64,000 bases of DNA from Sporisorium sorghi (lineage: Eukaryota > Basidiomycota > Ustilaginomycetes > Ustilaginales > Ustilaginaceae). Of the stretch, positions 31,401-41,403 are shown piece after piece (the first letter of the stretch is position 1; each line of letters opens with the position of its first letter). The stretch lies in the NCBI GenBank assembly GCA_023212695.1, contig JALCCG010000088.1:4701-68700 (forward strand), in the 5' to 3' direction. The notes under the pieces were generated by a model. That model was given only the letters and a program-made list of their open reading frames with translations, searched no databases and was not told where the DNA came from. Made by a program: the position numbers and the translations under genes.

Positions 31401-34400
31401 CGGCTGGCGAGGGAGCTGGCGAGGTTTCAATGGCTGATGTGAGCGGTTCGATTGCAGACGCAGAGACGCTGGAGACGGAGCATGCCGTGCAGGGGAGCAA
31501 TGCGATGCCTCGCTCCGATTCTGTGCACTCGATCCTCTCGGCCCTCTCTTCTGTCGACGATGCCGAGCACGGCGACGATGAAGAGGAGGAAGAGGCGTTC
31601 CGACAAAAGTACCAGAGCAGTCGCGATACCGTCCTGGATCGCAGCACTGTCAAGCCTCGCCGGCTCTCGCTCAGCAGCGACTCGGAACACGAGAGCGACG
31701 TCGAACAGCCGTCCAATTCCAGCCGCGAAGAAGCGCAGCACGACGAGGAGGACGATCTCCAAGATGCAGACGAGAGCTCTTCGCGTCTCGACGCTTCGCA
31801 GAGTAGGCGCGCACATAGCCATGTCACCGAGCATGACGAGGAGCAAGAGGAGCAAGAGGTCGACGACGAGTCTGCACTCACCGAGGACGCTGGATCCAGC
31901 GGCGAGGAGGACGAAGATGAGGAGGACGACGAGGAAGAAGAGGAAGAGGAGGAAGAAGTCAAAGAGATGAGCGAGGCTGACGATGCCGAGAGTGACGACG
32001 ACAACGACGCATCGATGCAATCGCAGCTGGACGAAGACGAGCAAAGCGCTTCACGTCTCGAGCCTGTTGTCATCGTTTCGTCGTCCGCCTCTCCGTCCCA
32101 CGCCTCGAGCTCTCTGTCGCACGACGAATCAGAAGAAGCTGAAGAGGAGGAGGAAGAGTCGTACGTCATCAGCGTAGTCCGCGACTCGCGCGACCGCTCC
32201 GTGCGTGCCAGCGAGCACAGCGCCATCGACTCCGACTCCGAGCCCGAGATCCACACCCTGCATCTGCGTCAACCCGCGCCCTCCCTCGCGGACAACACCA
32301 CGACCATGGGCGGCAGCGGCGACGCATCGCACTCGCGCAGCCGCGTGCTCAAGCTGGGCCAAGCCACCTCGACGCCCATTGTCGAGATTTCATCGCTCGA
32401 CCCACGCGCCGCCGCGCGCGCCACGGCCATCCTCAAGCTCTTCCACAAGTACGTCGACGAGGGCTGGATCGCAGGCGCCGAGATGGGCGATGCCACCGCG
32501 GGCAGGATGCGCAGCGTGGTCGATGCGATCCAGCGCGCGGACCGGCGAGGTGCAAGGCTGGACGATGCAGAGGTGCTGCAGCAGATGAGCGTGGCAAGCG
32601 AGCGCGAGGGCGCGGCTGCGGACCTGACGACGCTGCTGATGGACGCCGAGCTGTCGTTGGCACGCGAGGGCACGGCGGATTCGGAGAGCTTTTTGGGGTC
32701 GCGCGCGACAAGCCTTGTTGGAGGGGCGACGGCTTCGCCAGCAACGCCGTTCTTGCCTGGTGGCTTCCGTGCCACTCCCGCCAATACTGCTCGTGCTGCT
32801 GCTCGCGATGCTGGACACACCGCTTCGCCGTCCACCACCACCGCGTTGCGCTCGACCCTCGGTGTTGGTGGCACTGGTGACAGCTCGTCCACTTCAACCA
32901 CTGCCAACCTTAGCAAGCGCAAGCAACCCTCATCTTCGCACAGCTTTGCCTTCCCCGGCCTCTCGACCCCGGACCGCAGCTCGACTCGTCGCGCTCCCGC
33001 TGCGAAACAAGCGCGCCTCTCAGCCGCACTCACCCCACCCTCGCTCGACACGTTCAACGCGCGCGTCTGGGACACCGCGGACTGGGTACGCCTGGACAAG
33101 TACTTCACCTCGGGCGTCAAGAAGATCTCCTCGCAGCTCCTCGCCTCCACGTCCACCCCCTCCGGTGCAGCGCCCCGCACGCAGAGGGCGAGCTGCCATG
33201 TGGACGCGCTCCTCGGCATCGACGTGCAGCAAGTCGCCGAGCTGTTCCTCGACGAAATGGGCATCCCGGAAGCCATGCGCACAAGCGAGTGGACGCGGGT
33301 GAAGGTGGAGCACCGGCTGCTGGCGCTGCGGCGGAAGTATGTGCGGAAGGTCGAGGGCAAGTATGGGCGTGTGGTTGAGTTGCGGGAAGAGGGAGGGGAG
33401 GTGAGTGTGGCTACGGAGGATTTGGAGTGGAGTTTGAGCGGAGGTATGACGGTGGTGGAGGAAGGTGGGAGGGGAAAGGGGAGGGTGTCGTTCGGGACGC
33501 CGTACCGGATGGGTGCGCACAGTACGCCTGCGGTGGGGCTGCTGAAGAAGGCGACTAGTGGGGCGGCGAAGGAACGTGTGGCTCAGGAGCAGCAGCGTAT
33601 GTATCCTCCCTTGCCCGCCTCGCCGTCTTCTACCGCGACACGCACAGCAGAGGCACCGGCGGATGAGGGCGGCGTAATGACCCGAGCGTCGCGGTTCATC
33701 TCGCGGCTCAGTGGCAGCTTTGGTGGTCTGCTTGCGAGTCCGCGACCCTCCGCTGCCGAAGCCTCGCTGACACACACAGCCGCAGACAAGGGCAAGCGCA
33801 AAGCGACCGAAACCGAGCTCGAGCCGTCCCCCCGACCCGCTGCAACACGACGACGACGACGCGTCGACGACAGCGCCGAAGCAGACCGTATCGCATCAAC
33901 AGATACCTCTGGAGGCGAAACAACCGTCGACTCGCTGCTCAGCCTCACCTCGCACGGGGTGAGAAGCCCCATCAACGCGTCCATGTTCACCAACGCCACT
34001 TCCGTCTTCCCCGATGCATCCGCGCGCAAGACCACCACCGCTGCACCTCGCCAACCGCACTCGACCAGTGGCTCGAGAGGTGTCGCACCGAGACCCGCCA
34101 CAGCAGCGCAACTTCAAAGCAGCAGCAGTGGCGGTCGGGGCAGAGGCACCGGTGGCAGGGTAGGCTTCACGTCCTCGCTGCAGCTGGCGGGCGGATCGAG
34201 CGGTGTATCGCATACGCCGCTGTCGCTGCTCTCGCCCGCAACGCACCGCGTGGCAGCGAGGAAGGTGGACGAGCTGAGGCAGAGCAGGGCGCTGCGCAAC
34301 TGGACGAGTCCGCGGCGTCAGCGGTTGGCCGTCAGGTCTGCGAATGGCGCGGCTGCTAGTGGGAGCGGTGGGATCGACGCCATTGGAACCAGAGGTAGCA

Positions 34401-34690
34401 GCGGGAGACGGGTCGAGAGGGTCGAGAGGGTCGAGAGGGCCGAGAGGGCGGAAAGGGTGGAAAGGGAGGTGGTAGCCGCGCGAGTGAGCAGCGATGACAG
34501 CGGCAGTGGGAGGGACGGCAGCATCAGCCGACGCGAGTCGAGCTCGGCGGACAGCGCTGCTTCGTCGTCGTTGGCAGAGATCATCACGTCCAGTGCTGCG
34601 CGGGCGGCGGTTGCGCAGAAGAGGAAGACGCGCGCCACTGCTGCTGCTGCTGCTGCTGCTGCTGTAGCTGGGAACAGTCGACGTCGTTAG
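28463..34690 (+). CDS. Giant acidic, Ser/Asp/Ala-rich protein of unknown function
   Basis: A single 2,075-codon exon. The N-terminal 300 residues are Ser/Pro-rich with many SP/TP dipeptides typical of CDK sites. Around 622-890 there is a long run of degenerate short repeats built on Ala-Asp-Gln-Ser and Ser-Asp units. Around 1030-1235 the protein is strongly acidic with poly-Glu/Asp blocks. A compact segment at about 1528-1645 with ordered, aromatic-containing helices (VWDTADWVRLDKYF, then VAELFLDEMG and HRLLALRRKYVRKV) is the only part that looks folded. The C-terminus is basic, with repeated VER/AER triplets and an Ala tract. I do not recognise the family. The CDK-like sites, acidic blocks and basic tail suggest a nuclear or cell-cycle protein, but that is inference. 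It is divergent from the eS26 gene. Confidence 0.75.
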   Translation: MLSPTRRRPSRRTAARTPMINDENASPFRSQADISMSIYPSEPPSSPLISNSFLYNLPDPTLGIPTTSAAGRLDILPSPFKRSSIASLNKPLPHEQAQQLMSHKANATGSVHRSPSKALSPGSRTLLQANLNAPGGLPTPPGSSEALTTTPRSATHVLAPLPQEPVSPSPSRTRNAALSPARKSPSKPTRSASTPRSSQRTPTRRTLRADNGAGSSSSDDDDDILRSAGGRTPRRMQPLKEVEQVSYLDKDDDDDEEEEEIQLISFKRGGPDATFIREIKENGWDQPLPPSPIKFTYLEPVAPRPPRRSSVSARARSQSRSKTPQTRASPAPSHASSSRASNRARSVRASSAAPADTHDTSNESIKSSGSALTHLSRVSRARSRASSSGRKSIARSSVAPPVVVADLTRDHPSLPDSPSDDPLLMTGPDTYIVYHDQTPSAKNRSTSRVSKPASQPDASLSMHSHSTPLPAAAAAAASQRRDSSSSASSSASRSSLYTRMSGRRADASAATVDDEEQDESRRTEHANDRVDALFDEDDGQQEHDDGGAFLPFDDAGFASDSDQDEPAPVPAAAAAAAASDSPSAPVKMAEDQADAPGLEDISSMSDVSRSFVDEAGARDRDEASGPVDVSADVSASIDDSAVVDQSLHAASADQSIHASVQDQSESIDAQDCTMDTSAADHSTAIDHDVSEDISANVQSPDASASSSLTDLSGNDERADASVVEQSVIVHSLDASADASVGDQSIAASMDDASAALGESDQSEDLSAGGERDGADDTQDAAEASADQTREEAEASSDASDASDEGEPALGAETSAIADETLDSHLDQSVNREAEADDSRASDGTRASDESQISDDADHAEAMADVSEAASADASLAEHSAMPNDQSRAEQSESHAAPAQPADTAPDSIDLDLSLARCHSPAKFSAASSVDGSLLPPPVVLIETLPEDSSAILACKAHRAEVGAGVGRAVAAQLDDFSASTAGEGAGEVSMADVSGSIADAETLETEHAVQGSNAMPRSDSVHSILSALSSVDDAEHGDDEEEEEAFRQKYQSSRDTVLDRSTVKPRRLSLSSDSEHESDVEQPSNSSREEAQHDEEDDLQDADESSSRLDASQSRRAHSHVTEHDEEQEEQEVDDESALTEDAGSSGEEDEDEEDDEEEEEEEEEVKEMSEADDAESDDDNDASMQSQLDEDEQSASRLEPVVIVSSSASPSHASSSLSHDESEEAEEEEEESYVISVVRDSRDRSVRASEHSAIDSDSEPEIHTLHLRQPAPSLADNTTTMGGSGDASHSRSRVLKLGQATSTPIVEISSLDPRAAARATAILKLFHKYVDEGWIAGAEMGDATAGRMRSVVDAIQRADRRGARLDDAEVLQQMSVASEREGAAADLTTLLMDAELSLAREGTADSESFLGSRATSLVGGATASPATPFLPGGFRATPANTARAAARDAGHTASPSTTTALRSTLGVGGTGDSSSTSTTANLSKRKQPSSSHSFAFPGLSTPDRSSTRRAPAAKQARLSAALTPPSLDTFNARVWDTADWVRLDKYFTSGVKKISSQLLASTSTPSGAAPRTQRASCHVDALLGIDVQQVAELFLDEMGIPEAMRTSEWTRVKVEHRLLALRRKYVRKVEGKYGRVVELREEGGEVSVATEDLEWSLSGGMTVVEEGGRGKGRVSFGTPYRMGAHSTPAVGLLKKATSGAAKERVAQEQQRMYPPLPASPSSTATRTAEAPADEGGVMTRASRFISRLSGSFGGLLASPRPSAAEASLTHTAADKGKRKATETELEPSPRPAATRRRRRVDDSAEADRIASTDTSGGETTVDSLLSLTSHGVRSPINASMFTNATSVFPDASARKTTTAAPRQPHSTSGSRGVAPRPATAAQLQSSSSGGRGRGTGGRVGFTSSLQLAGGSSGVSHTPLSLLSPATHRVAARKVDELRQSRALRNWTSPRRQRLAVRSANGAAASGSGGIDAIGTRGSSGRRVERVERVERAERAERVEREVVAARVSSDDSGSGRDGSISRRESSSADSAASSSLAEIITSSAARAAVAQKRKTRATAAAAAAAAVAGNSRRR

Positions 34691-34862
34691 TGAAGCCACT
34701 GGCTCGAAGATGAGGAGCGGGAGAGGTGTAGAGGCGGTTTGGTGGTGGACAGAATGCAACTTTCCTTTTGTGTCTGGTCTCACGTCTTCTGCTCGTGTGT
34801 GAAGTGTGACTCTTCCCTGTGCTTGTCGGCTCGAGACGAGCGCTGATGTGATCAGCGTCGTA

Positions 34863-35658
34863 TTACGCCTTCTTAGTAGCGACGTACACAAAGTAATGAA
34901 ACATGTCACCCAACGTCCTGGTCTCCACCTCCCACCCTTGCACTTCCTCTAACCACCTCTTTCTAAAATGCGGCTGACCAAACGTCACATACACCAATCT
35001 CCCACCGGGCTTCAACACCGTATCCACCCCTTTCAACATCGCTCTCACATCTTGCACAACCTTTTCGCTGGGATCCCACACACTGGCACCCCTTTTCTCA
35101 GCCATAAGTGCGTCCATGGTGCCCTTGTCGAGGGCTACGTCGAAGCTGCCCGCGCCGCCGAGGAGGGAGAGGGAGGACGGGTGGTGCAGGGTGGTTATGT
35201 CCTGTACGAGCCATGTTTGGTCCGGATAGCGGGTGGAGAGGCGCGCGATTAGGGTGGTCGAGTAGTCGATGTTGACGATGTTCGTGTAACCAGCGGAGTG
35301 CATGGAGGGGGAGAGGGTGGAGTTGCCGCACCCGAGCATGAGGATACGGGAGGTGCGGAAGGGGATGAGCTCACCCAGCAGCTCCCTAGTCACCACCACA
35401 AAGACGTCAGCGATACAGAAGGCGAGTGCGTGTGAGGACAGAGGGCGGCACTTACTTCAGGTCGTCGTACTACCATCACGATTACCGAGCATAAGGGAAG
35501 AAGGACTGCGTCAGCATTACGTTCGAGAGGGGAAGAGAGACATAGCGTGTACGTACATTCTTGAACCAGTCGAAATCCTGCTCGCTCTCGTCCGCATAGC
35601 GCTGCTCCCAGTACTCGCGCTCGGCGAATTGCTCGTTGCGCTCCGCTGTCAATGACAT
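34863..35658 (-). CDS. Class I SAM-dependent methyltransferase, METTL13/EEF1AKMT4-like
   Basis: Three exons, 35658-35557, 35456-35469 (only 14 nt) and 35385-34863, give 212 residues. Introns of 87 and 70 bp have GTACGT/GTAG and GTAAGT/CTAG ends. The product opens with the family's YWEQRYADESEQDFDWFKN block, followed after the micro-exon by YDDLKELLGELIPF. It then has the SAM-binding LMLGCGNSTLS motif and the DKGTMDAL and GGRLVYVTFGQPHFRK motifs. These match the small eukaryotic methyltransferases that include human EEF1AKMT4 and the N-terminal domain of METTL13, which modify lysines or the N-terminus of translation factor eEF1A. The substrate here is inferred. Without the micro-exon the frame is lost. 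The gene lies 448 bp downstream of SUB2, in the same orientation. Confidence 0.85.
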
Positions 35659-36106
35659 GGCTTCCTAATCTGACTCTGTTTGAAGACTTCCGGTTATCTT
35701 CTGCAGGCTTTCTCCCGTTGGTACGGGAGGATGGTGAAGGTCAACGAGAGGCAAGAGAGAGTGGAGAGGAGGGTTTCGAGGGGATGATGATGGACAAGGC
35801 AGGAGCAGAAAACGTGGGCGGGATTTTTTCAGGGTCCACTGCCAAGCTTTGTTTGGTTGTGCGACCCCCCGGAGTTCCGACCCTATCCCAACCTCAAGCC
35901 TTGCTCTGTGTCATGCTCCGTTGCACGCAACGCCCATACTCCTTGACCTTCCAGTAACGCTCCCTCAACGCATCACTCACTCAGACGAACAACCAAACGC
36001 ACGCGAGCGAAGAAATCATCGCTGTCGAAGCAAACGTTTTGAATTTCAGGCGACAGATCTTGAATCTCGCCAGAAGCAGACGGACTACCAGCAGCAAACT
36101 GCGTCC
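35659..36106. other. Spacer between SUB2 and the methyltransferase gene
   Basis: The 448 bp contain the SUB2 3'UTR and the methyltransferase promoter, both read on the minus strand. No repeat or coding signal is seen. Confidence 0.45.
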
Positions 36107-38879
36107 TCAGGCATTCATGTACGAACTAGCCTCGATCGTCTCGGGCAGCTCGGGCACCGCCACCTCGAATCGGCTCTGGATCTGCTTGAGCACCTCGGCA
36201 TCCTCATCCGACGACACAAACATGATCGCCAGACCTTTGGTACCGAAACGACCCGCCCTACCCACACGGTGCAGGTAGCTGTCCGCATCCGTAGGCGTGT
36301 CGTAGCTGATCGAAACGTTGACACGCTCGACGTCGATACCTCGTCCGAAAATGTCGGTGGCCACGAGGATACGCTTCTCGAAGTTCTTGAACTGCTGGTA
36401 GCGCTTGATGCGCTCCTCCTGCGCCAGACCGCCGTGGATGCAGATCGAGGGGAAGTTGCACTCGCGCAGCAGCTTGTCCAGCTCGTTGGCGCGCGAGATC
36501 GACTTGACGAAAATGATCACCTGGTTGAACTCGAGCGAATCCAGCAGGTCGTTGAGCTTGCGGTTCTTGGCGGATTCTTCGAGACGCACGTAGTGCTGCT
36601 GCAGACCGTGCAGCGTCAGCTTGGTCTCGTCGTCGACGTAGATTTCGAGCGGCTGTGTCAAGCGGCATTTGAAGGGGGAAAAGGTCAGCAAACATGGCTC
36701 AAATCACAACTTGCTGAAAGTTCTGAGGCTCGATACTCACGTTCTGCATGAACTTCTTGCACGTAGGTCGCACCTCCTTGGCCAGCGTAGCCGAGAACAT
36801 CATGACCTGCTTGTGGTGGGGCGTGGCACGGAAGATGTCCTGCACGTCGCGGCGCATGTCGACCTGTTCGAGGATCTTGTCGCACTCGTCGATCACAAAG
36901 TGCTTGACGCCCGAGACCTTGAGGCTCTTGTCGCGCACCAGCGCGTTCATACGGCCAGGCGTTCCGACCAGGATGTGCGGGCACTTGGCCTTGTCCTTGA
37001 GCATCGCCTGGTTCTCGGCGACGGGCGTGCCGCCGTAGATGACACCCGTCCTGACATCGGGCATATACTTGGTGAAACGGGCGTACTCGTTGCGGATCTG
37101 GTAGGCCAGCTCGCGCGTGTGGCAGAGCACGAGTACCGACACTTCGCCGTCGACGGGCTCGATCTGCTGCAGCGTGGCCAGCACGAAGACGGCGGTCTTA
37201 CCCATACCAGACTTGGCCTGGCAGACGACGTCCATGCCGAGGATCGACTGCGGGATACATTCTTGCTGGACTGTTTTTTTAGAAACGAGGACGTCGTGGA
37301 TCAGTCGACCATGAAAAGAGAGCAGCTATTGGAGGGCTGTGGATGGTCACTCACCTTCGGAAGGGTGCTCGAAACCAAGGTCCGAGATGGCTCGGAGCAG
37401 CTCGGGCTTGAGAAGGAAGTCGCGGAAACCTGTAGAGTGGATGCCGACGTAGGAGCCCTGTTGGATGGTTGATCGTTGAATGAGCGGGAAATGTGTTGTG
37501 CATGAGAGCAAAATGTGTTGGAACAATGTAGTTGAGCTCGAATAGAGGTGGAAGAGTGAGAAATTGAGGATACGATAGAGTTGATGGGAGGATGTGGTAG
37601 ATGAGTGGGTTGTTGATGGATGTCGGGTCGAGATGAGCGATGATGAGAAGAATGCAGTCAAAGAGGTGGACGAGATGGGCGGCGATGCGTCGAGAAGGAG
37701 GTGGAGAGAGAAGTGGAAAAAGAGATGTAAAGAGAGAATGTTTAGAAAGGGGTCTTGCTTCGGTTGTGCGAGGTCAAAAGAGATTGCTTGCATCGATCCG
37801 ATAGACTCTGAGTTGGGAGAACGCTAGGATGCTTTCTGAAGCTGGCGACACGATTGGAGTCCGTAAACGAGAAAGAAGTCGACGGACGCTGGTCGAAGCA
37901 TCAAGATCCAGACAAAGCCGTCTGTTGGAGATGCAGTGTGGCAGATGCGCTGGAAGCGAGCTGGTGGTCGGCCAAAGCTCGGATCGATCTGCGTGCGAGA
38001 GAAGCTGCTTTGTTGCGCGAACAGCAGCCTGCCGAGCATTGTCGCCAAAGTCGCCCGGGGTACTTTCGAATCGCAAGGCGATTGGCGAATGTGAGGCTGA
38101 AGCCCTCGAGTCTGATGTCGCCGCGGATGCGCACATTTCGCAACGCTCGAAAGGTGACTGTCGGCTGCCCCTACACAGCGCGCTCGGTTCTGGCCGTCGT
38201 GGTGATGCTGTGGGCACCAAGGAACGCAGTGTGAACCCGCGAAAGCTGATGCCTGCGTAGACCGTCTCGAGTACAACATCGGTTGTGCAGGATGGAGCGA
38301 TTGTCCGCGACCGATGCGCACTCCACAAGGCAATCGATGCTGATCATCCCGAGCTGTTGTCGGGTGTGGGGAGGTACAGGCTTGCACGCCAAGCCCGTGC
38401 GCTTGTGCTGTGCACAGCATAGTGCGCCTCCGAGGGTGCATTGACCGGGCGACTTCTTCGCCCAGGTCCGTCTGCACCTTTGCGGCTAGGTCCAGTCGAT
38501 CCGATGGACGTCCGTCATTCTCGCAACGCAGGATGGCCCCGATGCGTCGACCCAGAGTGGCGAGGCGGTTGATATACTTTAAAATGGAAATGGCGCGGAG
38601 CTGGAATCGAGTCTATCGGTTCGGATGCATTGTGAGGATGCTTGCCTTTTTGTCTTTGTTGTCGTCGGCGGTGGCAGCAGCGCCGTTGCCGGTAGCAGCG
38701 GCACCGTTGGTGGAGGTAGGGGCGACGGCAACCTCCTCCTCGTAGTCGATAAGACTATGGTCGTAAAGAGCAGGCGGAGCAGAAGAAGGGTTGCGATGTT
38801 AGTTTACCGAGATCCATCCGGCGATGAAAAGCGAGGACGAGAGCAAGTCGACTCACTCTTCGTTGTCGATGGCGGACAT
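36107..38879 (-). CDS. SUB2: DEAD-box RNA helicase Sub2/UAP56
   Basis: Five exons, 38879-38857, 38754-38646, 37457-37355, 37270-36741 and 36652-36107, give 436 residues (yeast Sub2 has 446). Sub2/UAP56 acts in spliceosome assembly and, within TREX, in mRNA export. Motifs are AKSGMGKT at 97-104, the diagnostic DECD box (rather than DEAD) at 206-209, SAT, and [10 protein letters not shown] near the end. Exon 1 starts MSAIDNEE and exon 2 is acidic, then Ala/Thr/Asn-rich. Intron 1 (102 bp), intron 3 (84 bp) and intron 4 (88 bp) are GT-AG. Intron 2 is 1,188 bp and has a GC donor (AAG|GCAAGC) with a CAG acceptor. No in-frame GT donor exists before the stop that follows, so the GC donor is required to reach [11 protein letters not shown]. 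Confidence 0.95.
37458..38645 (-). other. 1,188-bp GC-AG second intron of SUB2
   Basis: The donor reads AAG|GCAAGC (GC at 38645-38644) and the acceptor CAG ends at 37458. Exon junctions rebuild DKK|GSYVG, the expected Sub2 sequence. Read-through meets a TAG after 11 codons. Open frames inside (such as 37774-38328 minus) have no recognisable product. Confidence 0.88.
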
Positions 38880-40434
38880 GGTGTGCTGATGAGAATATGT
38901 ATACGAGACGAGAGATCAACGGAAAATAGAGACGAGTCGAGTGTGGTCGGTTTAGCGGGTGATGCTGATAATGATGATGATGATGGTGGTGATGAGCAAT
39001 GTCTCTGATCGCGTCGACGAGAAAAAGTTGCAAGTCAAAGTCACTTTTGCGGATGGATCGAGCACAGAGGGAGAGAGAGCAACACACAGGCAGACTGCCT
39101 TCAAGAGCTCACGAGGCGGCTTCTTGTTTTTTTGCAGCTCAGCCAGTGTGTGTCGAGTCTGTGGAAAAGTGCCTCGACCGCGAACAAAGGGCAAGGCAGG
39201 AGGAATGCAGCGAAAAGCGACTGTGCGCCTTGGAGTTGCATTGCACAGCAACAGCGCAGCACGGCGCAGAAGGTGATCGCGTGTTTTTTTTTTTTTTTTC
39301 ATTTCTGGTCGCGGCAGTCGAGCGCGTTCAGACGGTGAGGACACTGGCCAAGTGCCTCGACTTCATCCGGCTCTCTGGCCGGTCATTATCGTGCGAGAAC
39401 GTCCTCGGCCTAGGTTCTCGATGGGCATCAGCAGCTGCTACCATTGCTTTCTGGTCTCAAGTCGATGTACCGAGCCAACATGCTTGATTCACGAGCCGAT
39501 GACACCGAATAAACATGCTCTTGAGTCGAATTGGAATGTGTCTAGCGGCGACGTTGTGGGTGGTCCTTTCTGCTGCCAACTCGATTTTGTTGGACGTGAG
39601 AAAAAGAAAGCGAAAAAAGACGACGCAAAAATCAACCACAAAAAAATCGCCAAACGAGATCGGCAGGGATCGCGAGCAGGACTGCCCCGATAAGACACGA
39701 TTTCGCCGGCTTCTTGTGCGGAACGTTTTTCACATGGAGAGACAAGAAAGGTCAGAGCTTGTTCACACCATCACCCTCTTTCTAGCCTTGCTGCCGGTGT
39801 CGCAGCGTCTGCGGACCGTGCTCGAAGCTTGCGTGAAGAGTGAACTGTACTCACAGCCAGCTGTGTGTTTTAATTGTTTGTTTGGTTTGGTTGTTCAGGG
39901 CGAGGTCGATCGCTACCCTTAGATCGTCATGACGCGCCGGCGGTGAGGAAGAAGCACGTCTCGGCGCGAGGATGATGGGAGACGTGTAAACGTGGATGCC
40001 GGGCAAAAAGTGGAGAGCAAGGAGGCGAAGTTCCAGGAGCGCCGAAGGAGGAGGGATCGACGTCGACATCGACAGAAAACAAGGGTGCAGACCAGCCAGT
40101 CTTGACTCCCCATGCCGGACTGAATGCCGACGAAACCTTTGCTTTTCGATGAGAAGCTTCGCCTTGCCTTGCCTTGCCTTGCTCTGCCTTTGCTTTGCTT
40201 TGCTTTCGTCGAGCCGAGCCAAAGGAAAGGAAGCACTGCCTATCTACGGCATTCATGCTTGGCCGATCTTACGCACAGAAGCTGATGAAGGAGGCTGCAC
40301 GCTGACTGACTGAGCAAGAGTAACTGAGGATATATAAGAGCTCCCAATCACTCGACAACTACTTCCTTCAGCTCCCACCTCCAAGTCATTCGCTTTCCAC
40401 TCGCGTAATCTTCCTGTCCCCTCCAACATCAACG
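38880..40434. other. 1.55-kb divergent spacer between SUB2 and arginase
   Basis: No gene is supportable. The stretch contains an ATG/ATC trinucleotide run near 38968-38990, a 16-nt T run (39284-39299), CCTTG and CTTTG tandem units (about 40161-40205), one GATAAG site (39691) and a TATA box for arginase. The SUB2 promoter occupies the left end. Confidence 0.5.
40331..40338 (+). promoter_or_regulatory. TATA box of the arginase gene
   Basis: TATATAAG lies 104 bp upstream of the arginase ATG, followed by a CT-rich leader. This is the clearest TATA element in the window and fits a strongly inducible catabolic gene. A lone GATAAG at 39691 could be a nitrogen-regulator site but is distant. Confidence 0.7.
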
Positions 40435-41403
40435 ATGACCAAGACGCTTCACGAACGATTCCTGCAGGAAAAGACGGTGGCCATCGTCGGCTGCCCCTTC
40501 TCGGGCGGGCAGAGGCGCAAGGGTGTCGATACCGGGCCCGTCTCGCTGGTCTCGGCGGGCATCTGCGAGCAGCTCAAGTCGCTCGGCTGGAAGGTTGACT
40601 TCGCCGGTCACCACTCGTTCGACCACATCAACGAACACATGGCCACGGACACGGACATCGGCAACATGAAGCTGCCGCGCACCGTCTCGGCGGTGACCAA
40701 GGAGGTGGCCGACGTGGTCGAGTCGCACGCCAAGCAGGGCAAGCTGCCGCTGACGCTCGGCGGCGACCACAGTCTGGCGCTCGGCACCGTCTCTGGATCG
40801 TTGCGGGCCTACCCTGACGCTGCGCTCATCTGGATCGACGCGCACGCCGACATCAACACGCCCGACACCACCGAGTCGGGCAACCTGCACGGCTGCCCCG
40901 TCTCGTTCCTGCTCGGACTGCAGGGCACCGACGTGGAGCCGTTCAACTCGTGGGTGCCCAGCAAGCCGCTGCTGCGTCCGGACAGCCTGGTGTACATCGG
41001 CCTGCGCGACATTGACGCGGGCGAGCGCAAGATCCTCAAGGAGAACAACATCAAGGCGTTCAGCATGCACCACATCGACAAGTTTGGCATCGGCAGGGTG
41101 GTCGAGATGGCGCTCGACCACGTCAACGGCGCGCCGGGCAAGCGCGACCGTCCGATCCACCTCTCGTTTGACGTCGATGCGCTCGACCCGAGTGTCGCTC
41201 CCAGCACGGGCACGCCTGTTCGCGGCGGTCTCACGTTCCGCGAGGGCCACTACATTTGCGAGGCGCTCTACGAGACGGGCTGCATGGTGGCGCTCGACCT
41301 GATGGAGGTCAACCCATCGCTGCTCGAGGACCGCGAAGCGCAGCAGACCATCGCCGTCGGCTGTTCGCTCATTCGTTCGGCCATGGGTGAGACGCTGCTG
41401 TAG
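40435..41403 (+). CDS. CAR1: Arginase
   Basis: A 322-residue single-exon protein of the ureohydrolase family, cleaving L-arginine to L-ornithine and urea, probably in the cytosol. Manganese-ligand motifs are complete: GGDHS near 109-113, DAHAD at 135-139 and SFDVDALDP at 244-252. Length matches fungal arginases (about 320-330). No targeting peptide is apparent. Codon use is strongly biased to G/C in third positions, more so than its neighbours, which suggests high expression. It is divergent from SUB2 across a 1.55-kb spacer. Confidence 0.96.
   Translation: MTKTLHERFLQEKTVAIVGCPFSGGQRRKGVDTGPVSLVSAGICEQLKSLGWKVDFAGHHSFDHINEHMATDTDIGNMKLPRTVSAVTKEVADVVESHAKQGKLPLTLGGDHSLALGTVSGSLRAYPDAALIWIDAHADINTPDTTESGNLHGCPVSFLLGLQGTDVEPFNSWVPSKPLLRPDSLVYIGLRDIDAGERKILKENNIKAFSMHHIDKFGIGRVVEMALDHVNGAPGKRDRPIHLSFDVDALDPSVAPSTGTPVRGGLTFREGHYICEALYETGCMVALDLMEVNPSLLEDREAQQTIAVGCSLIRSAMGETLL

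Noticed and set aside
31156..32256. Antisense 366-codon poly-Ser frame opposite the acidic protein
   Set aside because: The poly-Ser is simply the complement of GAG/GAC runs on the sense strand.
37774..38328. 184-codon frame inside the SUB2 long intron
   Set aside because: Composition is random-looking, there is no domain, and it overlaps a clearly required intron.
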